From the NCBI GenBank assembly GCA_963575745.1, contig CAUYUJ010003575.1:1-64000 (forward strand): a stretch of 64,000 nt of DNA, written 5' to 3'. The translations under genes were made by a program, and so were the position numbers. Source of the stretch: Prorocentrum cordatum (lineage: Eukaryota > Sar > Dinophyceae > Prorocentrales > Prorocentraceae). Below, one piece after another: positions 60,557 through 64,000 of the stretch (within the stretch, counting starts at the first letter, position 1; every line of letters begins with the position of its first letter). The notes under the pieces were generated by a model. It saw nothing but the letters and a program-made list of their open reading frames with translations, ran no database searches and was not told the DNA's origin.

Positions 60557-63409
60557 TTACACGACCCCTGGGCCCACAGCTGAGTCATCGAAAACAGCTT
60601 GCATCAAGCAACACAGCGGGATTGCTGACCTGCTCAGAGGCATGATGATCAGCACCGTGGGTCGTGGGAAAGCTTGCCCCTCCCCCTGAATATTCCGATA
60701 GTCGCACCAATCTGCGGCAACGGCGTGACATAAACATTCGAACAAGAGGGGGCGCCAACCGACTTCATCACCGCCCCGCACTGGACTCCTCCACCACTGG
60801 CCGCCGTCGTAGAATACGTGCTGCAATTTAGTGCCACGAGCGACAGCGGCGTCGGAAGCAAAAGTGCTGGCGAAGTCAAAACAGTACGCCACGTTGTTGC
60901 ACACATCCTCGCCGCACCTTTTGCAAACGTCGAGAACTGCATTCTCGGCCTTCAGGCGCCATTCCTGCCACGGACGGGCCTCAGGGACGGCCACGCTTCC
61001 TGTCGGAGCGGACTGCGTGGGCTGAGCTACGCTCACTGCCAACGCGGCGTAATCCTCGCCATCACCTTCCAGGCCATGCGGAGCGAAGGGCAGCACGCCT
61101 TCCGGGCTGTCAGAGCTGACGGTAGAGCGGGCACGTCGGCCACCGAAATTTTCCACTCTCTGATGCTGATCCCCCACCATGAGCAGTGTCTGTACAGACA
61201 CGTTCGCCAGTGCAGCCACAACTTGGGAAACGTCGTAGGACTCAAACTCTTCCATGCAGAACAGGCTGATCTCCAGGCGATTCAACAAACGGTTCAGGTA
61301 TCCTTTGATGGCTCCCGCCCGCCACTTGACGAAATAATCCATTGTGGACACGATGAGGTAACCGTTGGTGCCTTCTTTGATGACGTTCTCCCAGAGCTCC
61401 GCCCTTCTCCGCTTGATGGCGAAAATATGTCGCATGTGTTGGCGGGCAAGGTCGCGGAACACCTCCAACGCCGCGAACTCCGCGTCCCCAATCACGACAG
61501 ATCCGGCCGCTGGCAAGTCTTTCCAGGACATGCGGAACTCCATGATACTCTGAAAAGCACGACGTAACTGCAAGACTTCCAGCTGTTGCACCTGTGCGCG
61601 CAGGAAATGCAGCTGTTCATTCACCAAATCCGCAACCTTATTTTCCCATGTGTTCAACGCCGCAGGGGCATCTGAAGGGCGACCAAGCCAAATAACTCGG
61701 GGCCCGAAATCAGAAGCCACAAACACCTTGTTGAAGAAATCTGGACCTTGTAATATGGAGTCACGCAAACTGCGCGAAGGAGTCACGATCACCACTGCGC
61801 CATTTTGATTGTTGACGTGCTGCAACGCTGTCTCCACCAGCAAAGCCAGCAGTAGCGACTTCCCAGTACCTGCAAAAGCCTGGATCATGAGGTGATGATT
61901 GTCCGAGGCGTTGATGATCTCCATGCAACGCTTCTGATCGTCCGACAGCTGAATGCAGCGCCTGCGCAATACCGACTCGATGAAAGGAGACGATGGCGAC
62001 ACTCTGTTCTGAAGCACATTCCCCACTGCGACTGACGGGGCACACCCAGGTTGCATTATGGAAAAGGCAGCCCGCAGAGCGCCGAGGTCCAGAATATTAT
62101 CCTCAGTAGCGCTGCGGACAAGAGCATCGTGCTGGTATACTCGGTTGCCAACCCATTCCAGGAGAACGCCGAGATACTCTCCCTCTTCAGCCACCTCTGG
62201 CTCCAGAGTGATGCGAGTAGCGTAATCATTCTTCGGCGCAGCCGTTACGACATGAAGCGTTCCGCTCCGATAGGCGGTGTCCAGGATATCTGGGCTAACG
62301 TGCGGGCTAGCAATGCGAATGTCTCGACAGCCTGCGCTAAGCGCATTGTCCTGGATGCCCATGTGGGACAATACGCGCGTACTTATCATCCACAACATGC
62401 GATGCTTGTCATGTGCGAAGTCGCCGTCGGAATCTACGCGCCAACTCGCATCCCTGTCAGTGTACGTGTGCATGTTGCACACGATGGTAGCACTACCGAG
62501 ATTGTCGTCGTGAACCTTCAGACGCACCACATCTTCGTTGCGAACAGACCCCGTCCGCAATTCGCACAGCAACTTGCCCTTATCAGCATGCAGCAAGGCC
62601 GGCACGATCTCGGACTCTAGGTTGAACCTGGTATTGCGAGCCACGCTGCTGGGCCCCAAGCCACAACAGTCCACGGACATGTGCACGGCGAACTTCACCA
62701 ATCGGGCGCAACTGCACCCCCGAGCCACCATATCTGCGGGCGCAAACACCGTGTCACCGCAAGCTTTCCAGGAAGTGCTGGGGCGCTCGGGAGGAGGAGG
62801 CTCTTTCGCACCTAACTGTGCGACGAGTTTCCTCATGCAGTTCAGCTCACCGTAGCCATCCTGCCTCGGCCTCTTGGCAATGTGAGCGAACTTCTTCGTG
62901 AGGGCGTCCTCCGCGAACTCTATGGCTCTCACGGCGTTCAGTTTGATTGCGCGAGCTAGATGTGGCGGTAGACAATCCACAATGTCTGCTGGGCGACGGC
63001 GGTATGGCGACGCTCGGTCGTTGCCAAAAGAAAAAGGAATGACCACCTCCTCCTCGGCACGCACTGCCACCCAAAACTTCAACAAGTGCTTGCCAGGCAA
63101 CGCGCTGTGGATGACGTCAACCTCGCCACGCGGTAACCATGCACCACGAACTGCGAGAATGACACGCGGAGTCTCTACTGCATCTGGAAATTGGCAGGCG
63201 GCGCGACCCTTGAGCAAACAATTCGACCCGTTCCGAGCCGGATGAGCGCAGCTAAATTCTGCATCTTGACTTTCCGACGGAACGCCATCATGGAGCGATG
63301 CTCCAAACGCGTTCACCATGAACTCCTCGAAGTCCTTGCCCTCGTCCTGCTCGCTCCAAGGAGCCCCCGTTGCTAAAAAGGTTACAAGGGCGTACGGGCA
63401 CCTCTCCAT
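60557..63409 (-). pseudogene. SF1-type helicase, main part
   Basis: Start chosen at ATG 63409 (MERCPYALVTFLATG); the frame extends upstream through the leader to the relict SL. Numbering from that ATG: an N-terminal region of about 470 residues with Cys pairs (GCSCARLVKF, CCGLGPSS) and no known fold, then Walker A QAFAGTGKSLLL (about 510-521), motif Ia VVIVTPSRSLRD (about 538), an insertion of about 170 residues, Walker B LFCMEEFES (716-724, Glu-Glu instead of Asp-Glu) and motif III LLMVGDQHQRV (742-752). It is unrelated in order to the Pif1 helicase of the Helitron-like gene. A TAA at 60557-60559 separates it from motif VI. The palindrome GTGAGCGTAGCTC occurs inside its coding sequence (61024-61036), encoding AVSVAQP in a linker. 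Confidence 0.75.
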
Positions 63410-63510
63410 GCCGACCGCAAGAAAGCTGAAGGGCAGAAGAGGTTGCTGATAGGCGGAGCTAAGCTCACAACCACACCGCAGCGCTGTGAGCCAGAATGGC
63501 AACAGCGACT
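63410..63510 (-). promoter_or_regulatory. SL-leader module of the SF1 helicase gene
   Basis: DinoSL-like 63485-63506 (16 of 22, GGCTCA end intact), palindrome GTGAGCTTAGCTCCGCC at 63458-63470, then about 50 bases to the ATG. Confidence 0.65.
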
Positions 63511-64000
63511 ACAACGGTAGAGCACCTGTGGATTTCGGCCACTCATGAGGCCCTTCATGATCCCAAGACAATTCTTCGGAGCCCCCTGGGGCCTCACGCA
63601 AATGCGACACACTCTCGGCAATTCTACCAGCGGCTCCCCCCAAACCTGCAGAACCCAAGCCCGCGCCATAGCGATCAGCATTCCTTCTAAACTTTCTCGG
63701 GGCATTTTTGGAGGCCTCGTACGCGATGTGCACGCCTCCTGGGCCCTCCTGGGCCGTGGACCGTCGACGCACGAACTAACGAACCTCAAACGCCATCTCC
63801 CTGCGTCATGAAATGAGGGCACCGAAACCCGAAAGCGTTCCGCTCCCGCGGACGTTCTCATCATACCACTAACGTGAGGACCTGCGCGCGCGCACCACCA
63901 GAACTCCGATAACGAGAAGGAGGGACGGAACGATCGAGTAAAAGTTTACCAGGAGCCACCTATGAACAGGGTTACAAGTAACGTCAGGAATTGTTTGTGA
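63511..64000. other. Non-coding right edge
   Basis: Sequence just right of the SL-like element (CTACAACGGTAGAGCACC) resembles the same position at 55,835 and 56,660. Beyond about 63,560 I see no ORF, repeat or motif worth calling. Confidence 0.4.

Overview
The window looks like dinoflagellate nuclear DNA. It is GC-rich. Several ORFs are preceded by degenerate copies of the 22-nt dinoflagellate spliced leader (DinoSL). The one intron I can resolve has a short direct repeat at its borders. Every substantial ORF lies on the minus strand, as in dinoflagellate unidirectional gene arrays. I see no ordinary housekeeping gene. Nearly everything that can be named is mobile-element protein or its debris.

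Layout. 1-650: two unrelated tandem arrays (89-bp and 83-bp units). 765-23,160 is copy A and about 35,459-43,200 is copy B of one large direct duplication. The duplicated module carries the front half of a Helitron/Helentron-like transposon gene (OTU protease-like, zinc-binding and Rep regions), a minisatellite, and a separate 246-codon ORF. Copy B continues left to 28,933 with the Rep HUH and tyrosine motifs, a Pif1-type helicase split by an intron, and a Cys-rich tail, so it is the reference copy. It carries several in-frame stops and frameshifts.

Copy A was later interrupted by a 5'-truncated non-LTR (LINE-like) element at 2,395-16,764 with a perfect 13-bp target duplication; copy B keeps the empty site. 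The LINE was then interrupted by a complete Ty1/copia-type LTR retrotransposon at 4,168-11,249, with identical 158-bp LTRs, a 5-bp target duplication, a primer-binding site and a polypurine tract. The order is therefore duplication, then LINE, then copia.

Between the coding blocks lie arrays of a 25-29 bp minisatellite with the core CGAACGACTCACAC. The largest, 23,165-27,910, contains a 2.27-kb higher-order unit present twice. The same minisatellite fills the helicase intron. Fragments of the OTU and helicase genes sit at the array edges, which suggests the arrays spread as or with introns.

The right third (44-64 kb) holds a Z-DNA/poly-G region, a decayed RPA-like gene (49.4-51.6 kb), an unknown 266-codon ORF (52.3-53.1 kb), a zinc-finger ORF (54.6-55.6 kb) with a duplicated first-exon region, and a second, SF1-type helicase gene (59.1-63.4 kb) with one stop and one frameshift. 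These ORFs and the OTU and 246-codon ORFs share a short palindromic motif in their 5' leaders (GTGAGCTTAGCTC on the coding strand). The copia element carries nine copies of a different micro-hairpin. These two micro-hairpin families, the intron-borne minisatellite and the multi-domain Helitron-like gene are the most novel material here.
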